From NCBI RefSeq assembly GCF_016101585.1, contig NZ_JACFQG010000002.1, positions 310,001 to 374,000 on the forward strand: a stretch of 64,000 nt of DNA, read 5' to 3'. The notes under the pieces were generated by a model that worked only from the letters and a program-made list of their open reading frames with translations, searched no databases and had not been told where the DNA came from. Made by a program: the position numbers and the translations under genes. Source of the DNA: Bifidobacterium polysaccharolyticum. Its GTDB lineage: Bacteria; Actinomycetota; Actinomycetes; Actinomycetales; Bifidobacteriaceae. Positions 1-8,772 of the stretch are shown here, piece by piece. The stretch's first letter is position 1, and the number at the start of each line of letters is the position of its first letter.

Positions 1-539
1 GACACCGGGGATCCCGCCTGGCAGTCACCTACCCCGCCATCGCCCGCATGCAGACCCGGGCCGTGGTGGAAGACGCCATCCAGGTCAAGCGCCAACACCC
101 CGACTGGTCCCTTGCTCCAGAGATCATGGTGCCTCTGGTCAGCGAGCCGGCGGAATTCGAATATGTCAAGCAGATCGTGGAGGAGACGGCAAACCGTGTC
201 ATCAGGGGATCCGGGCTTCCCATGTACTGCTCGGTCGGAACCATGATCGAAACCCCCAGGGCTACACTGCTGGCCGGTGATATAGCAGCCGGCGCTGAAT
301 TCTTCTCTTTCGGCACCAATGACCTTACCCCGATGACCTTCGGGCTCAGCCGGGACGATGCCGGCTCCTTCCTCCAGGACTATTACGACAAGGGGCTTCT
401 GCAGGAGGATCCCCCCTCCATCGAATTCTGCGAGCGCGTTGGCCTGGACTATGTATCCTGCTCAGCCTACCGGGTGCCGGTGGCGAGACTGGCCGCAGCC
501 CAGGCCAGTCTGGGCAGGCATGCGCCCGAACGCAGGTAG
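1..539 (+). CDS. ppdK: Pyruvate, phosphate dikinase, C-terminal end, with internal deletion
   Basis: The start lies outside the window; the visible frame begins at base 3 and ends with TAG at 537-539. PPDK interconverts pyruvate, ATP and phosphate with PEP, AMP and pyrophosphate. The PEP/pyruvate-binding domain is clear: RLAVTYP near the left edge, TMIETPRA, the Mg-binding FSFGTNDLT, and near the end YVSCSAYRVPVARLAAAQ. In the family, about 39 residues separate the YYDKG...DP stretch from the SIEFC stretch, and they contain the catalytic cysteine motif (ICGEHGGDP). Here EDP is joined directly to PSIEFC around bases 407-425 with the frame intact. The Mg ligands remain but the catalytic Cys is absent, so the enzyme is probably inactive. 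The transketolase genes follow 69 bp downstream on the same strand. Confidence 0.85.
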   Translation, partial: HRGSRLAVTYPAIARMQTRAVVEDAIQVKRQHPDWSLAPEIMVPLVSEPAEFEYVKQIVEETANRVIRGSGLPMYCSVGTMIETPRATLLAGDIAAGAEFFSFGTNDLTPMTFGLSRDDAGSFLQDYYDKGLLQEDPPSIEFCERVGLDYVSCSAYRVPVARLAAAQASLGRHAPERR

Positions 540-608
540 GACAGCAATCAGGAAAACCAAACACCGCCGCAATAAGAACCGATCTACAAGAATAGTAAGG
601 AAATCAAC

Positions 609-1472
609 ATGAACGAAAGCACCGATGCGGACAAGGTCAGAGAACTCAAACAGTTCGCTGGTCGGATCAGACAGGAGACGGTCAAGGAAATCTCGGCCTT
701 TGGGACCGGCCACGTAGGGGGATCCCTGTCGATAGCCGACCTTTTGGCCGTCCTGTACGGGCAGGAGATGAATATCAAGCCCGAGGATCCACAGTGGGCC
801 GACCGGGACTGGTTCGTCCTGTCCAAGGGCCACTGCGCCCCGGCCCTATACGCCACACTCGCCTTGCGCGGATACTTCCCCATGGATTGGTTGAATACCC
901 TCAACCGCAACGGGACCAACCTTCCCAGCCATGCCGACAGACTCAAGGTTCCCGGAGTGGACGTAACCGCTGGGTCCCTGGGTCAGGGGGCCTCAGTAGC
1001 CGTCGGCGTTGCCCTGGGACTGAAAATGGATGGTCGGGACAACAAGGTCTATCTGGTCATAGGAGACGGCGAGAGCCAGGAGGGGCAGATTTGGGAGATG
1101 GCCCTTTTCGCCGCCCAACATCGCCTGGGCAATCTGATTGCTTTCATAGATTATAACGGCCTGCAACTGGACGGATACTGCAAGGACATCTGCTCCTTGG
1201 GAGATGCCACAGCCAAGTTCGAGGCTTTTGGGTGGCAGGTCGTTGACGTTCCCGATGGCAATGACGTCCCCTCCATTCTTCAAGCTTTGGAGACAGTCCG
1301 CAGCAAGGCACAAAAGGCCGACGACCGACCTTCAATGATCGTGCTTCATACGGTCAAGGGCCTGGGATGGTCTGAGATTGCCGGAACTCCGAAGAGTCAT
1401 TCAACATCAATCAACGAGCAGCAGCGCGACCAGGCTTTGGCTGAAATCCAAACAATGATGAATGCAGCCTGA
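609..1472 (+). CDS. Transketolase, N-terminal subunit
   Basis: This is the thiamine-pyrophosphate-binding half of a two-subunit transketolase (287 aa, usual size for the split form). Transketolase moves two-carbon ketol units between sugar phosphates in the pentose phosphate pathway. Visible features are the substrate histidine context SKGHCAPALYATLA near residue 75 and the TPP motif GDGESQEGQIWE followed by IDYNG near residues 150-180. The start is ATG 609 after TAAGGAAA. The partner subunit follows directly, and the ORFs nearly touch. A split transketolase beside carbohydrate genes often serves one sugar pathway, separately from the full-length housekeeping transketolase; that role is inference. 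Confidence 0.92.
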   Translation: MNESTDADKVRELKQFAGRIRQETVKEISAFGTGHVGGSLSIADLLAVLYGQEMNIKPEDPQWADRDWFVLSKGHCAPALYATLALRGYFPMDWLNTLNRNGTNLPSHADRLKVPGVDVTAGSLGQGASVAVGVALGLKMDGRDNKVYLVIGDGESQEGQIWEMALFAAQHRLGNLIAFIDYNGLQLDGYCKDICSLGDATAKFEAFGWQVVDVPDGNDVPSILQALETVRSKAQKADDRPSMIVLHTVKGLGWSEIAGTPKSHSTSINEQQRDQALAEIQTMMNAA

Positions 1473-1530
1473 GCGTGAGATCCATGCGCACGAGCCCAAT
1501 TGCACACGGACAGATGAAAAGGGAAGAGGA

Positions 1531-2511
1531 ATGATAGAACATACTTTGGAAAACGAGAAACAGGAAATGCGACAGGCCTTCTGCCAGTGCCTCCTCGATC
1601 TGGCGGCCGACGAGGAGCGCCTGGTTCTGCTGGATGCTGATTTGATGAGTGCCATGGGCACCAAGCCCTTCCAGGAAGCCTACCCCGAACGGACAGTGGA
1701 CTGCGGCATCCAGGAAGCCAATATGATCGGCACTGCAGTAGGGCTCTCCCTTACCGGCAAAATACCGTTCGCACACACCTTCGCTTCCTTCATGAGCCGA
1801 AGGGCCCTGGACCAGATCTTCATTTCCGGCGCCTACAGCAAGGCCAATGTCAAACTCATTGGCTCCGACCCGGGAATCACCGCCAAGACCAATGGCGGCA
1901 CCCACATGTCCTTTGAGGATATGGGGATCATGAGGGGCATCCCCACAATGACCGTCCTGGAAGCCACCGACATCACCATGCTGAAATGGATAATGGGTTG
2001 GATGGCCCGAACCTACGGCATGCAATACATGCGGTTGGTGCGCAAGCAGTGCGTCAAAATCTACCGGGATGGAACTGATTTTCAAATAGGAAAAGCCGTG
2101 CAGGTCATGAACCAGTTCGATGCACAGGCGACCATCATCGCCAGCGGCGTCTGCGTGGCTGAATCCATCAAAGCCGCCCGCACCCTGAGCGATGAAGGCA
2201 TAGGGGTCCGCATCCTCGACATGTTCACCTGGAAGCCATTGGACAATCAGGCCGTGATCGATGCAGCCAAGCAGACCGGGGCTATCGTGACCGCCGAGAA
2301 CCACAATGTCAACACAGGCCTGGGCGCTGCCGTCAGCGAAGCAGTGGCAAGCAGCTGTCCGGTTCCTATCGAATTCATTGGAGTGCACGACCGATTCGGC
2401 CAGGTCGGCGACCAGGACTATCTGGCTCAGCAGTACGGAATGACCGCAAAAGACATTGTAGAAGCCGTCAGAAAAGTCGTCGATAGAAAACGCCTGTATC
2501 TTCACCGCTGA
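1531..2511 (+). CDS. Transketolase, C-terminal subunit
   Basis: This is the pyrimidine-binding and C-terminal half of the split transketolase (326 aa from the chosen start). It carries the catalytic glutamate region DCGIQEANMIGTAVGLSL, the aromatic stretch FAHTFASFMSRRALDQI, and a C-terminal domain ending in GVHDRFGQVGDQDYL. The frame is open from ATG 1462, inside the end of the upstream gene, but ATG 1531 sits right after GGGAAGAGGA and matches the usual N-terminus, so I prefer it. It is co-transcribed with the N-terminal subunit and followed by a strong terminator hairpin. Confidence 0.9.
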   Translation: MIEHTLENEKQEMRQAFCQCLLDLAADEERLVLLDADLMSAMGTKPFQEAYPERTVDCGIQEANMIGTAVGLSLTGKIPFAHTFASFMSRRALDQIFISGAYSKANVKLIGSDPGITAKTNGGTHMSFEDMGIMRGIPTMTVLEATDITMLKWIMGWMARTYGMQYMRLVRKQCVKIYRDGTDFQIGKAVQVMNQFDAQATIIASGVCVAESIKAARTLSDEGIGVRILDMFTWKPLDNQAVIDAAKQTGAIVTAENHNVNTGLGAAVSEAVASSCPVPIEFIGVHDRFGQVGDQDYLAQQYGMTAKDIVEAVRKVVDRKRLYLHR

Positions 2512-2540
2512 CGTCTAAGACGTCACCGGAGCACAGAAGA

Positions 2541-2574
2541 GGGGCAGGGTGTCGGATTGCCGGCACCCTGCCCC
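2541..2574. terminator. Bidirectional intrinsic terminator between transketolase and rho
   Basis: A 15-bp stem (GGGGCAGGGTGTCGG pairing with CCGGCACCCTGCCCC, one wobble) with a 4-nt loop lies between two convergent genes. It is followed by TTATTG on the plus strand. Confidence 0.8.
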
Positions 2575-2652
2575 TTATTGACCTGTGGCTTAACGCGCGA
2601 ACTCTAGCCTGCAGCCCTGGACCGGGTTGCACGCACGTTTACCGGATCATTC

Positions 2653-4545
2653 CTATTTCTGAGCCAGCATGGACTGGTTGATCGCCGCCAGGAAGTCCCG
2701 GTTGGTGGCGGTCTTCTTCAGCCTGGGCACCAAGGTCTGGTAGGCCTGCTCGGTCTCCATACCGCCCAGGAGGCGACGCAGCCGGTAGACCACAGCCAGC
2801 TCCTCGGGTGCGGTAATCAGCTCCTCGCGCCGGGTGCCGGAGGCGTTGATGTCGATGGCGGGGAACATGCGCTTGTCGGCCAAATCCCTGGTCAGCCTCA
2901 GCTCCATATTGCCGGTGCCCTTGAACTCCTCGAAAATGACCTCATCCATCTTGGACCCGGTCTCCACCAAGGCCGATGAGATGATGGTCAAAGAGCCGCC
3001 GTTCTCGATGTTGCGTGCGGCACCGAAGAAGCGCTTGGGCGGATAGAGGGCCTGAGCATCCACGCCGCCGGAGAGGATGCGTCCGGAGGCGGGAGCCGAG
3101 ATGTTGTAGGCGCGGGCCAGACGGGTCATGGAATCCAGAAGGACCACCACATCTTGTCCCAGTTCCACCAGGCGCTTGGCCCGTTCGATGGCCAGCTCGG
3201 CCACGGTGGTGTGATCGCTGGCGGGACGGTCGAAGGTGGAGGAGATGACCTCGCCCTGAACCGTGCGCTCCATGTCAGTGACCTCCTCGGGCCGCTCATC
3301 CACCAGGACCACCATCAGGTGCACCTCGGGGTTGTTGGCGGTGATGGAGTTGGCTATGGACTGCAGGGTCAGGGTCTTGCCGGCCTTGGGCGGCGAAACG
3401 ATCAAACCGCGCTGACCCTTGCCAATGGGAGCGACAATGTCGATCAGACGACCGGTGATGTTCTTGGGCTGGGTCTCCATCCGCATACGCTCCTGCGGGT
3501 AGAGGGGAGTCAGCTTGTTGAAGTGAGGGCGCCCTGCAGCGTCCTCCACGCTCATGCCGTTGATAGTGTCAATGGCCTGAAGAGGAACGAATTTCTGCCG
3601 CTGATTGCGATGCTCGCCCTCGCGGGGAGGACGGATGGAGCCATGGACGGCATCGCCCTTGCGCAGGCCATACTTCTTGACCTGGCCCATGGAGATGTAG
3701 ACATCGTTAGGGCCGGGCAGGTAGCCGGAGGTGCGCACGAAAGCATAGGAGTCCAGCACATCCACAATGCCTGCCACGGGGACCAAATCCTCGGGCTTGA
3801 AGTTCTCCCTGGGCTCATAGTCACGATCCCGGCCGCTGCTGCGATGGTTGTTGCGGTTGCGTCGGTCGTTGCGATCGTTGCGGTCATTGCGGTCGCTTCG
3901 GTTTCGGCGATCATAGCCGTTGTGACGGTAGTCGCGTCCTTCCTCGCCGCGATCCTCATAGCTGCGCCGACGGGGCCGGTCATTCCGTGAAGGCAATGCT
4001 GCCAGAATGTCGTCTAAATTGCGCACTGAACCTGAGCCGGAACCTTCGCGCTCTTCACCATGCTCACGCTCGCTCCGGCCGCGGTTGACGTGGGAGCCTC
4101 GGGATGAATCCGTGCTGCGGTGACGGCGACGGGATATGACCACGTTCTCCTCGTCGGCCACGGTGTGGGGGAAGCGGTTCCGATGCTCGGTATGACCGCT
4201 CTTATGATCGTCAATGCCTAAAACATCGAAGAGGTCTCCGACAGGACTATCACCCTTGGATTCCTGGGTTTCCGTGGACTCCTGTCCGCTTTCCGCGGAG
4301 GACTTCGCCTCCTGCTTTGTCGGCTGCTGCTGATCGGCAGCCTGGCCTCCCTTGGCCACGGCGGCCGCAGCCTTGGGCTTGCCAACGGTTACTCCCTCAG
4401 GGGCCTTGCCGCCCGAGCGTGCCGCCTCGATCGTCTCGATCAGGACCGGCTTGCGCATGCCGGAAATACCGCGCAACCCCAGCTGCCTGGCCAATTCCTT
4501 GAGTTCGGGCAGCTTCATGGAATGAATATCTTGGCTTGTTGCCAC
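2653..4545 (-). CDS. rho: Transcription termination factor Rho
   Basis: Hexameric RNA-dependent ATPase that terminates transcription (630 aa; the E. coli protein is about 420). The order is an N-terminal SAP-like helical region (LPELKELARQLGLRGISG), an acidic/basic low-complexity insertion of about 200 residues with DRN repeats near residues 200-240, the RNA-binding cold-shock fold (DLVPVAGIVDVLDSYAFVR), the P-loop SPPKAGKTLTLQ, Walker B VVVLLDSMTRLARAYN, and the R-loop region GGVDAQALYPPKRFFGAARN. Large insertions of this kind are typical of actinobacterial Rho. The start is GTG 4545, with AAGGAAAGG upstream. A hairpin lies in the leader just before the start. Confidence 0.97.
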   Translation of the reverse strand: MATSQDIHSMKLPELKELARQLGLRGISGMRKPVLIETIEAARSGGKAPEGVTVGKPKAAAAVAKGGQAADQQQPTKQEAKSSAESGQESTETQESKGDSPVGDLFDVLGIDDHKSGHTEHRNRFPHTVADEENVVISRRRHRSTDSSRGSHVNRGRSEREHGEEREGSGSGSVRNLDDILAALPSRNDRPRRRSYEDRGEEGRDYRHNGYDRRNRSDRNDRNDRNDRRNRNNHRSSGRDRDYEPRENFKPEDLVPVAGIVDVLDSYAFVRTSGYLPGPNDVYISMGQVKKYGLRKGDAVHGSIRPPREGEHRNQRQKFVPLQAIDTINGMSVEDAAGRPHFNKLTPLYPQERMRMETQPKNITGRLIDIVAPIGKGQRGLIVSPPKAGKTLTLQSIANSITANNPEVHLMVVLVDERPEEVTDMERTVQGEVISSTFDRPASDHTTVAELAIERAKRLVELGQDVVVLLDSMTRLARAYNISAPASGRILSGGVDAQALYPPKRFFGAARNIENGGSLTIISSALVETGSKMDEVIFEEFKGTGNMELRLTRDLADKRMFPAIDINASGTRREELITAPEELAVVYRLRRLLGGMETEQAYQTLVPRLKKTATNRDFLAAINQSMLAQK

Positions 4546-4565
4546 TGTTGTAATGCCTTTCCTTC

Positions 4566-4594
4566 GCTATGCCTAATTCGGCTAGGCAAATAGC
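4566..4594 (-). promoter_or_regulatory. Hairpin in the rho leader
   Basis: Imperfect inverted repeat GCTATGCCTA / TAGGCAAATAGC with a 2-nt bulge, 20 nt upstream of the GTG start of rho. It lies next to the likely ribosome binding site (4550-4558) and could affect translation. Rho is autoregulated in several bacteria; a role for this hairpin is inference. Confidence 0.35.
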
Positions 4595-4740
4595 TTGAGA
4601 ATAGTGCGGGGGTACCGCTCATGAAAATTCGATGCCGACTCGGCTTATCGAACTTCCATAAGCCTACAACGACTGCCCGACCGGTGCAAGGAACAGCCTG
4701 CGTGTCCAAAAATTCATAGGTAAACCTCTAGACTAGGCAT

Positions 4741-5403
4741 ATGAATGATCGAGCATCTCTGCGTGAGCAACGGCGGAGCGAATTCGTAACCACCGCCATG
4801 CGGGTCTTCGACCGGAAAGGTGCCGCAAACACCTCCCTGCGCGACGTCATCCACGCCATGAACCACGGCAAGGGCGTGGGCATGAGCGTTTTCTATTACT
4901 ACTTCAAATCCAAGGACGATCTGATAGATGCCTGCGTGCGCACTTACCTGGCCTCCTACGTGGATCATGTGGTCGACATTCTGCATGATTCTGACCTGAG
5001 CGTTCAAGAGGCGCTGGACGACATCTGCCCACATCTGATAAGGGCCATCTGGAAGATGGACGTGATCTTCGCGGACAAGGCCAACTGGTACAGCTACCTG
5101 AGCACCAACAGCAATGTGATGGAGGGCTTCGTCACACAGATTATCGACCCTTTGACCAAGGCGCTGGACCGCTGGCTGAATCGGGGCGACCTACCGCAGA
5201 CCCAGCTGATGCAAACAGCCGGCACCCGCACTGTAGCCTGGCTGATGGCCGACGGGCTCTCGTCCATCGTCAGCAACGGCAGAGGAGCCGCCGGAAACCC
5301 GCAGATCAGAGAGGTGGTCCGCCAACGTGTCCGCGAGAGCGTGGCCTTCTTCTCGCAGTTGCTGGGCCTGCCCCTGAAGGCGCCGGCCATCGCCCTGTCG
5401 TGA
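4741..5403 (+). CDS. TetR family transcriptional regulator
   Basis: A 220-aa protein with an N-terminal TetR helix-turn-helix (TTAMRVFDRKGAANTSLRDV followed by GVGMSVFYYYFKSKDDLIDA, residues about 17-65) and a variable helical ligand-binding domain. There is no Shine-Dalgarno before ATG 4741. A TAGACT box at 4729-4734 lies 6 nt upstream, which would place the transcript start at or next to the ATG, so leaderless expression is plausible. It faces the flavoprotein gene tail to tail and is divergent from rho. The ligand and targets are unknown. Confidence 0.88.
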   Translation: MNDRASLREQRRSEFVTTAMRVFDRKGAANTSLRDVIHAMNHGKGVGMSVFYYYFKSKDDLIDACVRTYLASYVDHVVDILHDSDLSVQEALDDICPHLIRAIWKMDVIFADKANWYSYLSTNSNVMEGFVTQIIDPLTKALDRWLNRGDLPQTQLMQTAGTRTVAWLMADGLSSIVSNGRGAAGNPQIREVVRQRVRESVAFFSQLLGLPLKAPAIALS

Positions 5404-5408
5404 TGGCA

Positions 5409-5436
5409 AAGCCCCCGAACTTTCGATCGGAGGCTT
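5409..5436. terminator. Probable terminator between the TetR and flavoprotein genes
   Basis: Stem AAGCCCCCGA / TCGGAGGCTT with one mismatch between two convergent stop codons, followed by AAAACG on the plus strand. Confidence 0.5.
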
Positions 5437-5462
5437 AAAACGAAACGAAAGCCGAGGTTTGT

Positions 5463-7052
5463 CTACTTCTCCTCGTGATAAGACTTCTCGGTATTGACGT
5501 TCCAGACGTTGGTCTTGTCGGCACGCCCAGATTTGATGTTGGCCACGGCTTCCATGGATGTAGCCATGGAGTGGTCCTGGTTGTTGTAGTGGTGCTGCCC
5601 GTTGCGACCCACGCAGTAGAGGTTGCCGAAGGAGTCCAGCCATTTGACCAGCTCTGGCATCTGGGCGTAGGTATCGAAGTAGGCCGGGTAGGCCTTGACC
5701 ACCCGCTCCCGGTGGGAATCCAGCACGTCGGCAGGGCCGTTGATGATGCCCATCCGGGTCAGTTCCTTGATGGCGAAGTCAGTCGTCTGCTGATCGCTCA
5801 TGCTCCAGAAGTCATCACCCTCTTTGCAGAAGTACTCCAGGCCGATCCAGACAGTTCCGTCCACGTTCTTGACCATGTAGGGGCTCCAGTTGTTGAAGAT
5901 CTGGATGCGGCCCATCTTGTAGCCGGGATCCTGCACATAAATCCAGCAGTCGGGAACAATGGGCGGATCACCCAAGGTCTTGATGGAGGTGGTGTTGCGG
6001 ATGCGCAGGTGGCGGACCAGCAGGCCAACGGTCACGAAATCGCGATAGGGCAGCCCCTGAGCCACCCTGACCATTTCCTTGTCGGTGGACGGCTCCTCGT
6101 GGGCGATGGCCTCCACCAGGTCCTTGATGGGCATGGAGGAGATGATCTGGTCGGCTTGCAGAGTCACTTCTTTGCCATCAGCGTTGCGATAGATGACACC
6201 GGTCATGTGGCCGTCATGCTGAGTCAGTCCGATTACGCGGGCATCGGTGATCACGTGGACCCCGTGCTCCACATTGCGACGCTCCACGGTCTCCCAGAGC
6301 TGGCCCGGACCCAGCTTGGGGTACCAGAACTCCTCGATCAGGCTGGTTTCGACCTGATGAGCATCGCGCTTCTTGGGCAACAGCTTCTGGAAGGCGTTCT
6401 TGAGCACGCCCATGATGCTGAGCCCCTTGACTCGCTGGGCGCCCCAGTCGGCGCTAATCTCGCGGGGGTGACGGCCCCAGAGCTTTTCGGTGTAGCCCTC
6501 GAAGAACATGGAGTAGAGCTTGCGGCCGAAGCGGTTGATATAGAAGTTCTCCAGGTTGTCCTCAGGCAGCTTGTGGACGACGGACTTCAGGTAGCTGAAC
6601 CCGGCCTGCATGGTCAGCTTGAAGCCCATGGCCCTGAGGGTGTTGAGCGTCAAGGAGATGGGATAGTCGAAGAAGTGGTGATTCCAGTAAATCCTGGAGA
6701 CGCGGTGACGCTTGAGCATGACCCGGTCGGTCTTCTCCGGATCAGGGCCGCCGGGTTCCAGGTCGTGGTGGCGGCCAAGTTTTTTATCGTCATAGGAGGG
6801 CGCGCCCTGCAGAGGCAGGACCTCCTTCCACCAGTCCATGATCCGGTCATCCTTGGAGAAGAACCGATGGCCGCCAATATCCATGCGATTGCCGTTATGC
6901 CGGACCGTGCGGGAGATGCCGCCAAAGGCATCGGTGGCCTCCAGAACAGTGACGTCATAGCGCTCGTCGCCGCCGTCCTTGACCAGTTCCCATGCCGCTG
7001 TCAAGCCGGCGGGCCCTCCGCCGATGACGATCACGGACTGCTTGCGCTCCAT
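5463..7052 (-). CDS. FAD-dependent oxidoreductase, UDP-galactopyranose-mutase-like
   Basis: A 529-aa flavoprotein with an N-terminal Rossmann dinucleotide motif [17 protein letters not shown] (residues about 7-23) and the downstream [12 protein letters not shown] and [13 protein letters not shown] stretches of the NAD(P)-binding amine-oxidase/UGM-like group. The ORF extends upstream to 7136, but ATG 7052 has a perfect AGGAGG 5 nt before it. It is larger than and distinct from the true UDP-galactopyranose mutase at 47186. Proteins of this type often act in cell-envelope sugar or lipid metabolism; the substrate cannot be read from the sequence. A DUF2469 gene lies 138 bp upstream on the same strand. 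Confidence 0.75.
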   Translation of the reverse strand: MERKQSVIVIGGGPAGLTAAWELVKDGGDERYDVTVLEATDAFGGISRTVRHNGNRMDIGGHRFFSKDDRIMDWWKEVLPLQGAPSYDDKKLGRHHDLEPGGPDPEKTDRVMLKRHRVSRIYWNHHFFDYPISLTLNTLRAMGFKLTMQAGFSYLKSVVHKLPEDNLENFYINRFGRKLYSMFFEGYTEKLWGRHPREISADWGAQRVKGLSIMGVLKNAFQKLLPKKRDAHQVETSLIEEFWYPKLGPGQLWETVERRNVEHGVHVITDARVIGLTQHDGHMTGVIYRNADGKEVTLQADQIISSMPIKDLVEAIAHEEPSTDKEMVRVAQGLPYRDFVTVGLLVRHLRIRNTTSIKTLGDPPIVPDCWIYVQDPGYKMGRIQIFNNWSPYMVKNVDGTVWIGLEYFCKEGDDFWSMSDQQTTDFAIKELTRMGIINGPADVLDSHRERVVKAYPAYFDTYAQMPELVKWLDSFGNLYCVGRNGQHHYNNQDHSMATSMEAVANIKSGRADKTNVWNVNTEKSYHEEK

Positions 7053-7190
7053 GCCAACCTCCTGAAAACCGTATGAAATCACCACTACTGTACCTGGCTC
7101 GTCCCAGGCCAGAGGCTGCCGAGGGACTTCCCACACGAATTCCCGCCATTGCGTGGAACAAACGTGATGATGCTCGCCCCTGAGCGATAT

Positions 7191-7505
7191 TTAGCCCAAC
7201 GCATCGGGGATGTCGATATCCGTCTTTTGCACTTCCTCCACATTGACATCCTTAAAGGTGACGATGCGGACATTCTTGACGAACCGGCTGGACCGGTAGA
7301 CATCCCAGACCCAGGCATCGGTCAGCCGGACGTCGAAGTAGACATCCTGCCCAGCGGACCGGACGTTGAAGTCCACCTTGTTGGCCAGGTAAAATCGCCG
7401 CTCGGTCTCGACCACATAGGTGAACAGCTTGATCACGTCCCGGTACTCGCGGTACAGGGCCAGTTCAGCGTTGGTCTCGTAGTTGTCGAGATCCTCAGCA
7501 CTCAT
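7191..7505 (-). CDS. DUF2469 family protein
   Basis: A small conserved actinobacterial protein (104 aa) of unknown function, matching the Rv2901c-type family from memory. Characteristic segments are YETNAELALYREYRDV, YVVETERRFYLANKVD, VYFDVRLTDAWVWDVYR and NVRIVTFKDVNVEE. Its ATG overlaps the stop of the GNAT gene by 4 bp (ATGA, 7502-7505), so the two are translationally coupled. No catalytic motif is visible. Confidence 0.88.
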   Translation of the reverse strand: MSAEDLDNYETNAELALYREYRDVIKLFTYVVETERRFYLANKVDFNVRSAGQDVYFDVRLTDAWVWDVYRSSRFVKNVRIVTFKDVNVEEVQKTDIDIPDALG

Positions 7506-8641
7506 CGACTACCTCCATTCGCGCGATCACGGCCATGACCAAGCGTACGCCACCAAGCACGCTTGGAACGTTTGGCCTCAGCCGACCCATAGGCCCAATC
7601 AGATGCCGTATGCTCCTCGCCGGACTGCTCGGCAACAGATTCGTCAGAATCAGGCTTATCCACGGCATCTGTGACGTCCGTCTGACCAGAGTCTGCCCTC
7701 TCATCATTCCTGCTGTCAGATCCTGCATGGTCTTCAGCAGGTTTGTCTGAATGCGGGCCACCCGATGCAGACGAATCCTGAGATGCCGAGGTGGACTCCC
7801 CAGGCTCGGACCCGCTTATGCCGCCATTCTCATCCGCGGCGTATCCGTGTGCAACAAGAGCTTCGGCCACACCGGGGTTTTCGCGGATGACGTGCATGCC
7901 GAAAGCATTCAAAGAACGGATGGGATCATACTCGTCAACCAAAGCGTCCATGACGATCTGATCCTGATACTTGCCGTTCTCGGCATCCCAGAGCGCATCA
8001 CGGGAGGTACCCGAAATCATGAATCCCAGAGACTGGTAGACAGAGATCGAGCGAGTGTTTTTCTCTGGCACAGCCACCCAGATCCGGTGCAGGCCCAGAC
8101 CCGTAGGAGCAGCCGCGTACCCGTAGGTCATGATTCTGGGCATGGCATCCCGGGAGTAGCCACGCCCGCGGAAGTGCCTGCCCAGGACCACCTGGATTCT
8201 GGCCGAGCGTGACCAGCCGTCCACGTCGATCAGGAAGATCATACCAATGACCCCCTTGGTGGCATCAGCATCGGGCGAGCCGTCCTGGTCGGTGTCCGCA
8301 TCAGTGACCATGGCCCAAGCCAGGGTGCGGCGGGACTCGGGATCGCCCACGCCCGAATCACGGGCAGCCAGACCCTTGGACCAGGCCACCGATCGACGTA
8401 CCCAGGCATTGACCACGGCTCGTTCAGCGCTAGGCCCCTTACCGGTGATGCCGGTGGAATTGTAAAAGGCCTCCAGCTGGTCCATTGCCGTCAGATCGGC
8501 GATGACCGCCGGACGCAGGTGCAACATCTCGCCCCGGATGTAGGGAATCTCAATCCGGTCGGGTAGCTGTCTGTCCGCCACGTCGTCAGGTCCCTCGGAT
8601 TGCATTTGCGGTCGGTCATTGCCCCTGCCGCTCATAGACAT
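7502..8641 (-). CDS. GNAT family N-acetyltransferase with acidic C-terminal tail
   Basis: Predicted acyl-CoA-dependent N-acetyltransferase (379 aa from ATG 8641, preceded by GGAGGTGACGTG). The GNAT core covers roughly residues 40-240, with the acetyl-CoA loop VLGRHFRGRGYSRDAMPRI and the RimJ-like C-terminal motif WVAVPEKNTRSISVYQSLGF. From about residue 275 the protein becomes a Ser/Asp/Glu-rich low-complexity tail of about 80 residues, then a short basic end (SKRAWWRTLGHGRDR). The tail is not part of the enzyme fold and may mediate interactions. Its stop overlaps the DUF2469 start. The substrate is unknown. Confidence 0.82.
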   Translation of the reverse strand: MSMSGRGNDRPQMQSEGPDDVADRQLPDRIEIPYIRGEMLHLRPAVIADLTAMDQLEAFYNSTGITGKGPSAERAVVNAWVRRSVAWSKGLAARDSGVGDPESRRTLAWAMVTDADTDQDGSPDADATKGVIGMIFLIDVDGWSRSARIQVVLGRHFRGRGYSRDAMPRIMTYGYAAAPTGLGLHRIWVAVPEKNTRSISVYQSLGFMISGTSRDALWDAENGKYQDQIVMDALVDEYDPIRSLNAFGMHVIRENPGVAEALVAHGYAADENGGISGSEPGESTSASQDSSASGGPHSDKPAEDHAGSDSRNDERADSGQTDVTDAVDKPDSDESVAEQSGEEHTASDWAYGSAEAKRSKRAWWRTLGHGRDRANGGSR

Positions 8642-8772
8642 CACGTCACCTCCATGATCGCCACCTTGCGATGGCAATCAATTGTAATCCCTCGCCCCTG
8701 GGAAAACCATGAGAGGCTGGGCAGGTCCGCCGGTCCAAATCCGATGGAACCAGGTCGGCGGACCGGGCGTGG

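Noticed and set aside
1411-2505. A 364-codon minus-strand open frame
   Set aside because: It is antisense to the transketolase C-terminal subunit, which has clear motifs.
5475-7076. A 533-codon plus-strand open frame
   Set aside because: It lies opposite the flavoprotein gene, lacks family motifs and has the composition of an antisense shadow in high-GC DNA.
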